A DNA stretch of 64,000 bases, from positions 1 to 64,000 of the forward strand of contig CAMPHF010000002.1 in the NCBI GenBank assembly GCA_946885915.1, given 5' to 3'. The translations under genes were made by a program, and so were the position numbers. Shown piece after piece: positions 9,965-21,529 of the stretch (the first letter of the stretch is position 1; every line of letters begins with the position of its first letter). The stretch is from an uncultured Idiomarina sp. GTDB taxonomy: Bacteria; Pseudomonadota; Gammaproteobacteria; Enterobacterales; Alteromonadaceae. The notes beneath the pieces were generated by a model. It was not told where the DNA came from. It did no database searches and saw nothing but the letters and a program-made list of their open reading frames with translations.

Positions 9965-10432
9965 ATGTTAAAGCAAACGGAGCAGGCCCAGCAGCGTTGG
10001 GGTGGTGAACACGAAGCGGTCGACCGTTGGTTACATGAGCGCCAACAACTACTCGTGCGTTATTTTCAACTTGCTGGATTACCGCCATATAGCACCGACC
10101 AGCAGCAATTGCCCAGCGCAGAATCCATTCGCGACTTTTGTGAATTACTGATGGACTACGTGTCCGCTGGCCACTTTGAGGTCTATGACCATATTGTGCG
10201 CGCAGATTCGGAGCACACTGAGCACATGCTGAAGTTGGCAGACGAAGTATATCCAAAAATTGCAGATTCCACTGATTTAGCGCTCAACTTCAATGACCAA
10301 TTCGGCGATGCGTGCGATCAGACTGACTACAGCAAGTTTGACCGACAACTGTCGCAGCTCGGCGAAGCCCTTGAGTTGCGAATGGAGTACGAAGACCAAC
10401 TGCTGCAAAACCTGTTCACCACGGTTTCTTAA
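9965..10432 (+). CDS. rsd: anti-sigma-70 factor Rsd (Rsd/AlgQ family)
   Basis: Rsd binds region 4 of the housekeeping sigma factor and in enterics helps the switch to stationary-phase transcription. The all-helical protein shows the family blocks VDRWLHERQQLLVRYFQLAG, DFCELLMDYVSAGHFEVYDHI and LGEALELRMEYEDQLL. The start at 9965 is supported by AAGGAG at 9953-9958 with ideal spacing. A TTG six codons earlier is in frame but unlikely. The product is 155 residues, as expected. Its place beside nudC-hemE matches E. coli and supports rsd over other AlgQ-like paralogues. Confidence 0.93.
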   Translation: MLKQTEQAQQRWGGEHEAVDRWLHERQQLLVRYFQLAGLPPYSTDQQQLPSAESIRDFCELLMDYVSAGHFEVYDHIVRADSEHTEHMLKLADEVYPKIADSTDLALNFNDQFGDACDQTDYSKFDRQLSQLGEALELRMEYEDQLLQNLFTTVS

Positions 10433-10452
10433 GCCAATACTCTCTGTTCGCT

Positions 10453-10484
10453 ATAAAAAAACCGCCTTAAAGGCGGTTTTTTAT
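10453..10484. terminator. bidirectional terminator between rsd and fkpA
   Basis: The stem AAACCGCC / GGCGGTTT with a 5-nt loop is preceded by an A-run and followed by TTTTTT. It can therefore end transcription from both rsd (+) and the convergent peptidyl-prolyl isomerase gene (-). Confidence 0.92.
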
Positions 10485-10504
10485 GATGACTAGTATTTAG
10501 CTGA

Positions 10505-11272
10505 TTAACCTTCAGACTCGTCGCCACTTGGCTCAACTGGCTGCTCTGGTTCAACGATGCTGAGTAATTCAACTTCGAAGATTAAGGTTGAGTTTGGTGG
10601 AATTTGACCGCCACCTACTTCGCGATCGCCGTACGCTAGCTCGGCTGGGATGGTGAACCGATACTTAGAACCGACCGACATTAATTGCACGCCCTCAGTC
10701 CAACCCGAAATCACACGATTAAGTGGGAATACCGCAGGTTCGCCACGCTCAATAGAACTATCGAACACTTCACCGTTAATCAAACGGCCTTCATAGTGAA
10801 CTTCTACCATGTCAGTTGCTGCTGGTTTAGGGCCTTCTGCGGCTTCAACCACTTCATATTGCAGCCCAGACTCAGTCACAGTCACGCCTTCTTTCTTCGC
10901 GTTTTCTGCCAAATAAGCTTCACCTTCAGCCTTGGCTTTACCACCAATGACTTCTTGGCGCTGCGTGATCACTCGCTCACGAAGTGCGTTCAACAACTCT
11001 TCAGCCTCAGCTTCCGACATGCTTGGTTCTGCTTTTAAGGCATCCACGAAACCAGCGATAACCAGTTCCCGCTCGAGCATAATCTCAGCTTCTTCTTGAT
11101 TATCAAGTTGACGGTCGACAAACCGCCCAACCGAAGCACCTAATGCATAGGCCTCTTGCTGTGAAACTTCCGTTAACGGCGTTTCGCTGACCGGATACTT
11201 TTCTGCAGGCGTACAAGCAGCAACTGCCAATGCAACCGCGGACAACGCAAGTGGCTTCACATATTTATTCAT
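10505..11272 (-). CDS. fkpA: FKBP-type peptidyl-prolyl cis-trans isomerase, lipoprotein (FkpA-like)
   Basis: The product is a periplasmic folding helper with an N-terminal dimerisation domain (FKBP_N) and a C-terminal FKBP domain. The FKBP core is seen in VEVHYEGRLINGEVFDSS, GWTEGVQLM, AYGDREVGGGQIPPNSTLIFEVEL. The signal peptide ends in LAVAAC, a lipobox, so it is predicted to be lipidated, unlike E. coli FkpA, which is soluble. The ATG at 11272 is chosen because GGAGA sits 7 nt upstream; an ATG four codons earlier has no such site. It ends in an acidic tail. The slyX and prk neighbours repeat the E. coli fkpA-slyX region. Confidence 0.9.
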   Translation of the reverse strand: MNKYVKPLALSAVALAVAACTPAEKYPVSETPLTEVSQQEAYALGASVGRFVDRQLDNQEEAEIMLERELVIAGFVDALKAEPSMSEAEAEELLNALRERVITQRQEVIGGKAKAEGEAYLAENAKKEGVTVTESGLQYEVVEAAEGPKPAATDMVEVHYEGRLINGEVFDSSIERGEPAVFPLNRVISGWTEGVQLMSVGSKYRFTIPAELAYGDREVGGGQIPPNSTLIFEVELLSIVEPEQPVEPSGDESEG

Positions 11273-11338
11273 TTCAGTCTCCATGTTGATTCTGTGTCAT
11301 ACTGACAACCTAGAGTTGCCGCTACACGAAATAAAGTT

Positions 11339-12412
11339 ATGACCCTACTATTACAGAAAATCGGTCCTATGCCTATGCCCAATCGCCGCGTAAGACAGCT
11401 TTTTATCGCGATTTGCTGCAGTTTTATCAGCGTTTTCCTCAGCGCCTGTTCACCTGCACCCGATCGAATTTGGCAACGCAATTATGACACCGCACTTACC
11501 TACGCTGCAGCCATTAGTGACGATGCCAGTTTCAGCGTCATATCTGCCGACGGCTTAGAGTTACTCATGTGGCATCGCAACGAGGCCAATCCGCGCTTTC
11601 GGCTGCAACATAGCAATGACGAGCAACTCAGCATTCGAGCGATAGATATTAGTGCCGACGGCCAGTTTATTGTGGCTGCAAGTGCGCGTAATTTTTCCCT
11701 GTGGCGAAGTACTGACGGCGAGTCCGTAGGTTATTGGCAAATTCCAGCGGAACTTGACCCCGAGCTACAAGCTTATACTGAAATCACGAGTATTGCGGTG
11801 AGTAATGGTGGCGCCGTCTTAGCGCTTGGCTTAAACACTGGCAAAGTTATCATTTTTAATCCATTTAATGGTCGCCGGCTCGAAATGTTGATCCATACCG
11901 ATTACATTACCAGCCTAGCGATTTCGCCTAATGGTAAATACGTATTTAGCGGTAGTTTGGACAAACAAGCGGTACTGTGGAATACCGATACAGCGGCGCT
12001 GGTACATCAATTGACCCTTCCTCGAAGTGTTATGCAGGTAAATATGCATCCTTCTGGGCAGTGGCTATTTGTCGCTGATAATGCCGACCGCGCAGAGATT
12101 TATGCTGGGCAAACGGGCAGCCGCATTAGCCGCTTGCAGTTTAATGACCGCAAGCGCAGTTTCAGTGCCTCAGTGTTCAGCGCCGACGGCCGCTATTTGC
12201 TGACCGGCACACCGTCACAGACAGTCGATATTTGGGCGGTTGACTCTGGCGAACGGTTAACTCGTTTTGAAGTGAGTGTCGGCAGCAGCGGCCGCCCCAA
12301 TGCAGCGACAGTACTAGCCATTGGCGTTGATCCCGAACAACAAACCATTTGGACTGAAAACTCCGCTGGTATTTCAGAATTGTGGTCGTGGCCACTCCCA
12401 ATATTTTCATGA
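11339..12412 (+). CDS. WD40-repeat-like lipoprotein
   Basis: I do not recognise a named function. The N-terminus from the third Met (MPNRRVRQLFIAICC...) is a signal sequence ending in FLSAC, a lipobox, so the protein is probably a membrane lipoprotein. The rest reads as a WD40-type beta-propeller: repeats such as ITSLAISPNGKYVFSGSLDKQAVLWNT and SADGRYLLTGTPSQTVDIWAV are spaced about 40 residues apart. Start choice is uncertain (11339, 11369 or 11375); the last gives the most normal signal peptide. It is divergent from fkpA, and slyX starts 10 nt after its stop, so the two are likely cotranscribed. Confidence 0.8.
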   Translation: MTLLLQKIGPMPMPNRRVRQLFIAICCSFISVFLSACSPAPDRIWQRNYDTALTYAAAISDDASFSVISADGLELLMWHRNEANPRFRLQHSNDEQLSIRAIDISADGQFIVAASARNFSLWRSTDGESVGYWQIPAELDPELQAYTEITSIAVSNGGAVLALGLNTGKVIIFNPFNGRRLEMLIHTDYITSLAISPNGKYVFSGSLDKQAVLWNTDTAALVHQLTLPRSVMQVNMHPSGQWLFVADNADRAEIYAGQTGSRISRLQFNDRKRSFSASVFSADGRYLLTGTPSQTVDIWAVDSGERLTRFEVSVGSSGRPNAATVLAIGVDPEQQTIWTENSAGISELWSWPLPIFS

Positions 12413-12422
12413 GAGATATGTT

Positions 12423-12680
12423 TTGAGTAAGCATTTAACTAGCGAAAGCAGCGTTGAACTTTTGGTCGAGTTAAGCACCCGTATTGAGCAACTCGAGAGT
12501 CAATTGGCGTTTCAAGACGACACTATCGACACCTTGAATCAACTGGTGGCGAAACAAAACCTTGCGCTCGGTAATTTGGAGCAAAAGCTGCATTTGCTGG
12601 GGCGTAAGTTCCAAGAACAACAAACCGCTGACGCTGGTAGCGCCAGCGCCACTGCCCACGAACCGCCACCACACTATTAA
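12423..12680 (+). CDS. slyX: SlyX family protein
   Basis: SlyX is a small coiled-coil protein of unknown function found beside fkpA/slyD in many gammaproteobacteria. This 85-residue product has the family pattern: a leucine- and glutamine-rich coiled coil (STRIEQLESQLAFQDDTI, then LNQLVAKQN) and a short proline-rich C-terminus ending in PPPHY. No ATG fits in frame. A TTG at 12423, 7 nt after GAGAG, gives an N-terminus aligned with the family. It follows the WD40-like gene closely. Confidence 0.88.
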   Translation: MSKHLTSESSVELLVELSTRIEQLESQLAFQDDTIDTLNQLVAKQNLALGNLEQKLHLLGRKFQEQQTADAGSASATAHEPPPHY

Positions 12681-12691
12681 CTGGGTAGCGC

Positions 12692-12720
12692 TTGATCTTT
12701 ATCGGCGCGCCCCGTATAAC
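12692..12720 (+). promoter_or_regulatory. sigma-70-like promoter for prk
   Basis: TTGATC at 12692-12697 and TATAAC at 12715-12720 are separated by exactly 17 nt. They lie just after slyX and about 30 nt before the prk start. The -10 matches 5 of 6 consensus bases and the -35 matches 4 of 6. Confidence 0.6.
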
Positions 12721-12749
12721 ATCAGCTCAACATTTTCACAGGGGAATTT

Positions 12750-13646
12750 ATGTCGGCGCGTCATCCAATTATTGCCGTTACCGGGTCATCAGGCGCGGGC
12801 ACGACAACGACCGGACAAGCGATTCGGCACATTTTTCGAACGCTCGATATGAATGCAGCCTTTGTCGAGGGTGATAGCTTCCATCGTTACTCCCGTCCAG
12901 AAATGGAATTAGCCATTCGAAAGGCACAAGATCAAGGCAAACACATCAGCTATTTTGGCCCCGAAGCCAACGATTTTGAGCGCCTAGAATCGCTGTTCCG
13001 CGAATATAGCCAAGCCGGAACCGGTGAGTTTAGACGTTATCTGCATAGTTTCGATGATGCTGTACCCTATCACCAAATGCCGGGTACTTTTACCCCGTGG
13101 GAAGCGCTCCCTGATAAAACCGATGCCCTGTTTTATGAAGGGTTACATGGCGGTGTAGCGGGTGAAGATTATGATGTCGCCAAGTATGTTGACTTGTTAA
13201 TTGGCATGGTGCCCATCGTTAACTTGGAATGGATTCAAAAATTAATCCGCGACACCTCGGAACGTGGGCACTCACGAGAAGCTGTTACGCAAGGTATAGT
13301 GCGGGGTATGGAAGACTACATTCACCACATTGTGCCGCAGTTTTCGCGCACCCATATTAACTTCCAACGCGTCCCTACCGTCGACACCTCCAACCCATTT
13401 AGTGCTAAAGATATTCCGTCATTGGATGAGAGTTTTGTGGTGATTCGATTCCGTGGAGTGCGCGACGTCAACTTCCCGTATTACTTGCAAATGATTGACG
13501 GCTCATTTATGTCGCGGATGAACACCTTGGTCGTCCCGGGTGGAAAAATGGTGTTTGCGATGGAATTAATTTTAACGCCACTGATTGACCAGCTAAAAGA
13601 CCGCCAACGCAGCGCTAAAGCGCAAGTTGATTGGTTGAGCAAATAA
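12750..13646 (+). CDS. prkB: phosphoribulokinase-family kinase (PrkB-like)
   Basis: The protein is 298 residues with a P-loop GSSGAGTTT at 12-20 and the phosphoribulokinase/uridine kinase fold. FYEGLHGG (Walker B region) and VEGDSFHRY are class-I phosphoribulokinase features. No RuBisCO or other Calvin-cycle gene is in the window. E. coli and many heterotrophic relatives carry the same gene next to yhfA, and its real substrate is not settled. AGGGG lies 8 nt before the ATG. I infer that it is not evidence of carbon fixation here. Confidence 0.9.
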   Translation: MSARHPIIAVTGSSGAGTTTTGQAIRHIFRTLDMNAAFVEGDSFHRYSRPEMELAIRKAQDQGKHISYFGPEANDFERLESLFREYSQAGTGEFRRYLHSFDDAVPYHQMPGTFTPWEALPDKTDALFYEGLHGGVAGEDYDVAKYVDLLIGMVPIVNLEWIQKLIRDTSERGHSREAVTQGIVRGMEDYIHHIVPQFSRTHINFQRVPTVDTSNPFSAKDIPSLDESFVVIRFRGVRDVNFPYYLQMIDGSFMSRMNTLVVPGGKMVFAMELILTPLIDQLKDRQRSAKAQVDWLSK

Positions 13647-13677
13647 CCCCCAGCGTTGCTTCACCAGGCCGGGCGGA

Positions 13678-14526
13678 TTACTCCGCCACGACCCATTGCG
13701 CTTGCCAGCTCGCGCCTGGTGCTTGTGCAAGCAACGCCGTCAACCACGGCATGATCTCTGGCACCTGCTGCAATACCCCAAACGGTGGATTAATAAATAG
13801 CATCCCACAGCCATTCAGACGTTGGGCATCCTCTGGATCGCGGATGAGTAAATCAACCGCGTATGTTTTTGGCGGGTTTAGCGCTTTCACTTGTTGGTGA
13901 AACTGACCAATCGAGAGCGGATCTTTAATCGGATACCACACCACATAAGTACCTGTTGCGAAGCGCTTTAAGCCCGCTTGCAACGCGCTCACAACCTGCG
14001 CAAATTCGTCGGTTTGCTCAAATGGCGGATCGATAAGCACCGCGCCACGTTTCTGTCGTGGCGGTAACTTTGCCTTCAAGGCTTGATAGCCATTTGTTTG
14101 CGTTTCGACTTGAATGCGCTCATCGGCATAAAAATTTTGCTTTAATTGCTCGCCATCAAGCGGATGTAATTCGCAAAATACGGCTTGGTCTTGCGCGCGA
14201 ATCGTCTGTTGTGTGAGCCATGGTGAGCCCGGATACCAACGTATCCCGGCCTCTTCCCGCGTATTCAACGCACGGATTTCATTCAAGTAAGGTTGTAATG
14301 CTGCAGGCACGTCTTGCGCAGCAAGTAAACGGCCGACGCCGAGTTCCCATTCTTGCGTTTTCTGTGCCTGTTCGCCGCGCAAGTCGTACATTCCAATACC
14401 GGCATGGGTGTCTACCACTAAGTACGGCTTATCTTTTTGATTAAAATAGGCTAGACATAACTGCCACAACGCATGTTTGAAGACATCTGCAAAGTTACCG
14501 GCATGAAAACTATGACGATAATTCAT
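13678..14526 (-). CDS. rlmJ: 23S rRNA (adenine(2030)-N6)-methyltransferase
   Basis: RlmJ methylates A2030 of 23S rRNA. The N-terminus MNYRHSFHAGNFADVFKH is diagnostic of the family, and the N6-adenine methylase catalytic motif DPPF is at 166-169. The S-adenosylmethionine site is seen in VVDTHAGIGMYDL. The length of 282 residues is normal. Its start overlaps the stop of the upstream OsmC-like gene by 4 nt (ATGA), so the two are coupled. It is convergent with prk. Confidence 0.94.
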   Translation of the reverse strand: MNYRHSFHAGNFADVFKHALWQLCLAYFNQKDKPYLVVDTHAGIGMYDLRGEQAQKTQEWELGVGRLLAAQDVPAALQPYLNEIRALNTREEAGIRWYPGSPWLTQQTIRAQDQAVFCELHPLDGEQLKQNFYADERIQVETQTNGYQALKAKLPPRQKRGAVLIDPPFEQTDEFAQVVSALQAGLKRFATGTYVVWYPIKDPLSIGQFHQQVKALNPPKTYAVDLLIRDPEDAQRLNGCGMLFINPPFGVLQQVPEIMPWLTALLAQAPGASWQAQWVVAE

Positions 14527-14927
14527 GCGCTCTCAATCCGAAAGCTATGGCTGATATTCACGCTCGCTTCCAGCATTTTAGCTACCGAGCAGTATTTTTC
14601 TGCTGACAACTGCACTGCCCGCTCTACATGATTGGCGGCCACTTCATAGCCCGTGATCACAAATTCAAGGTGAATATCAGTGAACACAGCTGGCACGGCG
14701 TCGGCACGTTCACCTTTTACGTGGCAGCGGACGTCAGTGACGCGCTGACGCGCTTTTTCCAAAATGCTCACTACATCAACCGACGAGCAGCTGGCCATGG
14801 CCATAAGCACCATTTCCATTGGACTTGGCGCATGTTTACCTTTATCGCCGTCAAAACTCACCTGATGGCCACTACCTGAGGTGGCTAAGAAATTGAGATT
14901 CTCAACCCATTGCACCGTTGCTTGCAT
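14523..14927 (-). CDS. yhfA: OsmC family protein (YhfA-like)
   Basis: OsmC/Ohr proteins are small thiol peroxidases or relatives. This 134-residue protein has the two conserved cysteines, C47 in MASCSSVD and C113 in EKYCSV, and the characteristic helix PSPMEMVLMAM. Its position between the prk gene and argD matches E. coli yhfA, whose physiological substrate is unknown. In E. coli crp follows yhfA; here crp is absent and a DUF3802 gene and the ast genes stand there instead. It overlaps rlmJ by 4 nt. Confidence 0.88.
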   Translation of the reverse strand: MQATVQWVENLNFLATSGSGHQVSFDGDKGKHAPSPMEMVLMAMASCSSVDVVSILEKARQRVTDVRCHVKGERADAVPAVFTDIHLEFVITGYEVAANHVERAVQLSAEKYCSVAKMLEASVNISHSFRIESA

Positions 14928-14965
14928 GATGATTTCCTAATTATGCGTTGTGATTACTTAAGGGG

Positions 14966-15310
14966 TTATGACCGATTTATTTGGGCATCAAACAAGTTTT
15001 TGATCAAACCAATAAACTCGGTGACAAACTGTTCTTGGGCGGGCGTTGGACGGTTATCAAGTACGCTCGCCAATACTTCCTCAAAGTCATAGAGAATAGC
15101 ATCGGCTTCACGAACAATGACCATGCGGGTTTCTTGGTCAAGATCGTTTTGCTGACAAACAGACATGATCTGCGAGGCTAATTGCTCTTCAAAACACTCG
15201 CGCAGCGTGTAAGGAGCTTGATTGGCGCCCGATGCTGGTGTCGCGAGTACATTTAAATGCTCAGTGAGGTACTGAACGAGGTCAATGTAGCCGTCATTTT
15301 CTACGATCAT
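14966..15310 (-). CDS. DUF3802 family protein
   Basis: The 114-residue acidic, all-helical protein resembles the DUF3802 family seen in Vibrio and Alteromonadales. The recognisable parts are the opening MIVENDGYIDLVQYLTEHLNV and the core VREADAILYDFEEVLASV. It has no signal peptide, membrane segment or catalytic motif that I can see. The function is unknown. It lies downstream of astD in the same direction but beyond a hairpin terminator and a 140-nt gap, so it probably has its own promoter and leads into the OsmC-rlmJ pair. Confidence 0.75.
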   Translation of the reverse strand: MIVENDGYIDLVQYLTEHLNVLATPASGANQAPYTLRECFEEQLASQIMSVCQQNDLDQETRMVIVREADAILYDFEEVLASVLDNRPTPAQEQFVTEFIGLIKNLFDAQINRS

Positions 15311-15390
15311 AAGCCTGTATTATCCGACGCTTGCCGTTACCGATTTATACTCATCAATCTAGCACGGAAGCTGCTGAGTTAAAATGTTCC

Positions 15391-15421
15391 AACATACAAA
15401 AGCGGAGCATGAGCTCCGCTT
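15391..15421 (-). terminator. terminator after astD
   Basis: A 9-bp stem (AAGCGGAGC / GCTCCGCTT) with a 4-nt loop lies about 30 nt past the astD stop. On the reverse strand it is followed by TTTTGTAT, a fair U-tract. Confidence 0.75.
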
Positions 15422-15452
15422 CTTGTATCGGCCGCGGCCACAAAACCTGAGC

Positions 15453-16961
<1,509 letters not shown>

Positions 16962-17978
16962 CTATAGCAGTACGAATCGCACCCAATCGTCGGCGTTCAC
17001 TTGCAACGCAGCTGCCGCTTCAGCATTTATCACTAGCTGCTCACCACGAACTTCAGCAGCCATTTGCGCCGCCCGGAATTGCTTCACTTGGGTATTGCAA
17101 ACAATAAATCGTGCGGCGGTATCATCTACTTCTTCAATCACGACACGGGCACGCTTGCTCTGTCGCACACTTCGCAAATTCACAACTTCCGCTTCCACGG
17201 TAGGCCCAGCATCGAAAATATCGACATAGCCCCGGCAGCGGAAGCCTTCGTTCTCTAACATTTTCAAAGCGGGTCGGGTTTGCTCATGCACTTTACCAAT
17301 CACCGCCTGCGCCTCGACGGGCAGCAACTTGGTATAAATGGGAAGCTTTGGCATTAATTCGGCTACGAAGGTTTTCTCACCGATACCGGTTAAATAATCA
17401 GCTTCGGTAAAATCCATGGAGAAAAATAGTTCTTGTAACCACTGCCAAAACGGCGATTGACCATTGTCGTCTGACACGCCGCGCATTTCTGCAATCACCC
17501 AATCACTGAAGCGATGCTTAAATTCGGCCATGAACAATAACCGAAAACGCGATAACACCCGTCCGTTTTGATTCTTACGATAGGGCTCCCGCAGGAACAA
17601 GGTACAAAGCTCACTCACGCCGGTGTAGTCTTGGCACAGCGTGAGGGTTTCTTGCACGTTATATATGCCGAGCTCTTTGGAGTGGTGAACCTGCTTGCCC
17701 AAACGGTAATGATAAAAGGCTTCGGATAGTCCGACCGCCGCTTCAATGCCACTGCAACCGGCAATAGTGCCGGTTGCAGTGTCTTCCATCACAAACAGGT
17801 AACCCTCTTCACCGGGTTCGCTCACTTGTTCGCGGGCAAATGCTTCCTGCGCGCGGGCAATCCGGCGCTGCAATAAGGTTTCGTCCACAGGTAATGAGGT
17901 GAAACCATGCCCTGACTCTACGGCGCAGGCATATAACGCTTCATAGTCACTCGGCTGAATAGGACGAACCACGAACAT
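16962..17978 (-). CDS. astA: arginine N-succinyltransferase
   Basis: AstA catalyses the first step of the AST pathway, succinylating the alpha-amino group of arginine with succinyl-CoA. The 338-residue protein has the family opening (VVRPIQPSDYEALYACAVESG), the FLREPYRKNQNGRVLSRFR core, and GYVDIFDAGPTVEAEV near the C-terminus. It sits 35 nt after the aminotransferase gene and 39 nt before astD, so all three are in one transcript. Confidence 0.95.
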   Translation of the reverse strand: MFVVRPIQPSDYEALYACAVESGHGFTSLPVDETLLQRRIARAQEAFAREQVSEPGEEGYLFVMEDTATGTIAGCSGIEAAVGLSEAFYHYRLGKQVHHSKELGIYNVQETLTLCQDYTGVSELCTLFLREPYRKNQNGRVLSRFRLLFMAEFKHRFSDWVIAEMRGVSDDNGQSPFWQWLQELFFSMDFTEADYLTGIGEKTFVAELMPKLPIYTKLLPVEAQAVIGKVHEQTRPALKMLENEGFRCRGYVDIFDAGPTVEAEVVNLRSVRQSKRARVVIEEVDDTAARFIVCNTQVKQFRAAQMAAEVRGEQLVINAEAAAALQVNADDWVRFVLL

Positions 17979-18013
17979 CGCTTACTCCTTGCTTACGCGG
18001 TACTGACGTTAGG

Positions 18014-19603
<1,590 letters not shown>

Positions 19604-20302
19604 ATGGCAGACATCAAGTCCGAGCAGGAAGCACAAGAAGCGCTCAACCGCGCCCACGACAAAATTAAACAATTAAAGCCTGGAGCAGTGGTAGAGCTGC
19701 AATTTACAGCGCCTCTGCCAGTGCGAATTCGGAGCCGCTTAGTCGGCTATGAAAAAGGCCGATTCTTAATTATTAAGCAGCCTGACTCGCGCGACTATTA
19801 CGACGTTTTATTCGACGGTAACAGCGTGGTAATGCGGTTTGTGATTGAGGGCGATTCGGGCGAGTGTATTGCCTGCCGTGCCAGCATCCGGTCGGTGTTG
19901 AGCTTTCCTGGTCGGTTACTATTTATCGATTACCCCACTTACGTAGAAAATCGTAGTTTACGCGCCGTTACTCGGGTATCGACCCACATTTTGGCGCAAA
20001 TGGCACCGCAAGAAGTCGCTGATAAAAAATTAAACGGGGTAATTTCTGACATTTCCCCGACGGGATGCAAAATTAAGTTCCAAGCCGATGAGGTTGTCAA
20101 AGGGGTCAACAAAATCCCAATCGTGATTACTATCAACCCAGGCTCTGACAACGAGAAGCGCATCTTAGGCACGGTCATGAACCATCGGCGGGAAGACAAT
20201 CATATTGGCGTGGGCGTGGCTTTTACGAGTTCCGAGCAAGAGGTATTAAATATTCTTGACCAACTTTACATCGACACCCGAGTATTTCAAACCGCCTGCT
20301 AA
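19604..20302 (+). CDS. PilZ-domain c-di-GMP-binding protein with YcgR-like N-terminal domain
   Basis: The 232-residue protein has an N-terminal beta-rich domain of the YcgR/PilZN type (about 25-112) and a C-terminal PilZ domain. The c-di-GMP-binding residues are present: RAVTR at 120-124 (RxxxR) and DISPTG at 149-154 (D/NxSxxG). There is no membrane segment. Proteins of this architecture usually act as flagellar brakes or adhesion effectors. It is monocistronic and convergent with the HDOD gene. GGAG lies upstream of the ATG. Confidence 0.88.
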   Translation: MADIKSEQEAQEALNRAHDKIKQLKPGAVVELQFTAPLPVRIRSRLVGYEKGRFLIIKQPDSRDYYDVLFDGNSVVMRFVIEGDSGECIACRASIRSVLSFPGRLLFIDYPTYVENRSLRAVTRVSTHILAQMAPQEVADKKLNGVISDISPTGCKIKFQADEVVKGVNKIPIVITINPGSDNEKRILGTVMNHRREDNHIGVGVAFTSSEQEVLNILDQLYIDTRVFQTAC

Positions 20303-20320
20303 GGCGGCCGTCAATCAAGC

Positions 20321-21493
20321 TCATTCAGGAACGTTAATTCGTAAACTGCGCAAGGGTACTTCGCGTAAATATTCAAGCATCTTGTTGTCGTACTGGTAAC
20401 GCTGAAATAACGATTGCGCTTCTTCTGCTTCCACCATCCCAAGTTCTTTCAGTGTTCTAAATTCTGAATAAGCATTGGCCTGGGCTAACACCAACGCGTA
20501 ATCGGTATATTCCGCTGGCATTTTAGCTTCTACAAAACTCAGTAAATGCGGGCTTAATGGGACGCGCTTCAAATCCCAGTTTGCGACAACCATTTGCGTC
20601 ACCCGACGATCTTGCTCCAGCATCAAATCACGCAAAAATTGCTCATCCGGTTTTAACGTTCGCAACGCGTTGTGACGCTCTGGATTCGAGTCGTTCACAG
20701 TCGCAATGACTTCTTGCTGCTGCACATCGTCGAATATTTTCAGGTAAAGCTTCATTAGCGCAATTTTGCCGAGCTCATGAAAAATACCGAGGGTGTACGC
20801 CATGCTAGGCTGTTTCAAGCCACGCTGTTCGGCAATCGCATAAGCCGCATTCGCCGTGGCTAGTGAGTGATCCCAAATTTTCCGGCGGAATTGCCCAAAC
20901 GGCTTAGTGGTATGTGGTAACCAATGTTGTAAGGCAAACGCAGGCACTAAGGTTCGTAAGTTTTGGCTACCAACGAATCCCATTGCCAGCCGAAAGCTTT
21001 CCACTTTTATTTCTGATGCTTTACGGCGGGTACTGAACGGTGGATTATTGACTACCCGCAAAATTCCCTCGTGTAACCAAGGCATTTTTGCCGACAACTG
21101 CTCAATGGTGGTGAGCGATGCTGCGCGGGCGTTCACCGTATCTATCATTTCCGGTAAGTTTTGTGGCATCGGAATAATTTTAGCGCGCATTTCTTCAGGG
21201 TTATCCAACGCCGTTAAAATGCGTTCGTAAACCACCTCATGCAAGCCAAACGATACTTTATCTTGAAAACGCTGTTGTGACTGCCGTTTACGCTCACGTT
21301 CTTGATGGCGCAAACGCTCGACTTCTAACATACGACGACGCTGCTTGGCCGCTTGGCTATTATCGTTATCGTCCTCACCCAGTTCAGCGCGCGCAAACGA
21401 CAGACTAATTAAATAGTTAATAAACCGGCGCTCTACGCGGATAGCCGGGTTTTTACTTAACTGATCTGTCGAATATTCAAAAAAATCGTACAT
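20321..21493 (-). CDS. HDOD-domain protein
   Basis: The 390-residue protein has a charged, coiled-coil-like N-terminal third (Arg/Glu/Gln-rich near 50-85) followed by an HDOD domain, a relative of HD phosphohydrolases without full catalytic residues. Recognisable parts are the PPFSTRRKASEIKVESFRLA helix, the WDHSLATANAAYAIAE helix and GIFHELGKIALMKLY, which keeps only part of the HD motif. HDOD proteins often signal with c-di-GMP or two-component systems, but the specific role cannot be told. It shares direction with pabA but has its own start far enough away (36 nt) that coupling is uncertain. Confidence 0.85.
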   Translation of the reverse strand: MYDFFEYSTDQLSKNPAIRVERRFINYLISLSFARAELGEDDNDNSQAAKQRRRMLEVERLRHQERERKRQSQQRFQDKVSFGLHEVVYERILTALDNPEEMRAKIIPMPQNLPEMIDTVNARAASLTTIEQLSAKMPWLHEGILRVVNNPPFSTRRKASEIKVESFRLAMGFVGSQNLRTLVPAFALQHWLPHTTKPFGQFRRKIWDHSLATANAAYAIAEQRGLKQPSMAYTLGIFHELGKIALMKLYLKIFDDVQQQEVIATVNDSNPERHNALRTLKPDEQFLRDLMLEQDRRVTQMVVANWDLKRVPLSPHLLSFVEAKMPAEYTDYALVLAQANAYSEFRTLKELGMVEAEEAQSLFQRYQYDNKMLEYLREVPLRSLRINVPE

Positions 21494-21529
21494 GCCAATC
21501 CTTGAATTTACTGCAATAAAGCGCCTAAT

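Noticed and set aside
12750..13646. Evidence for Calvin-cycle carbon fixation
   Set aside because: Only a PrkB-like kinase is present; this gene is common in heterotrophic relatives and no RuBisCO or partner gene is nearby.
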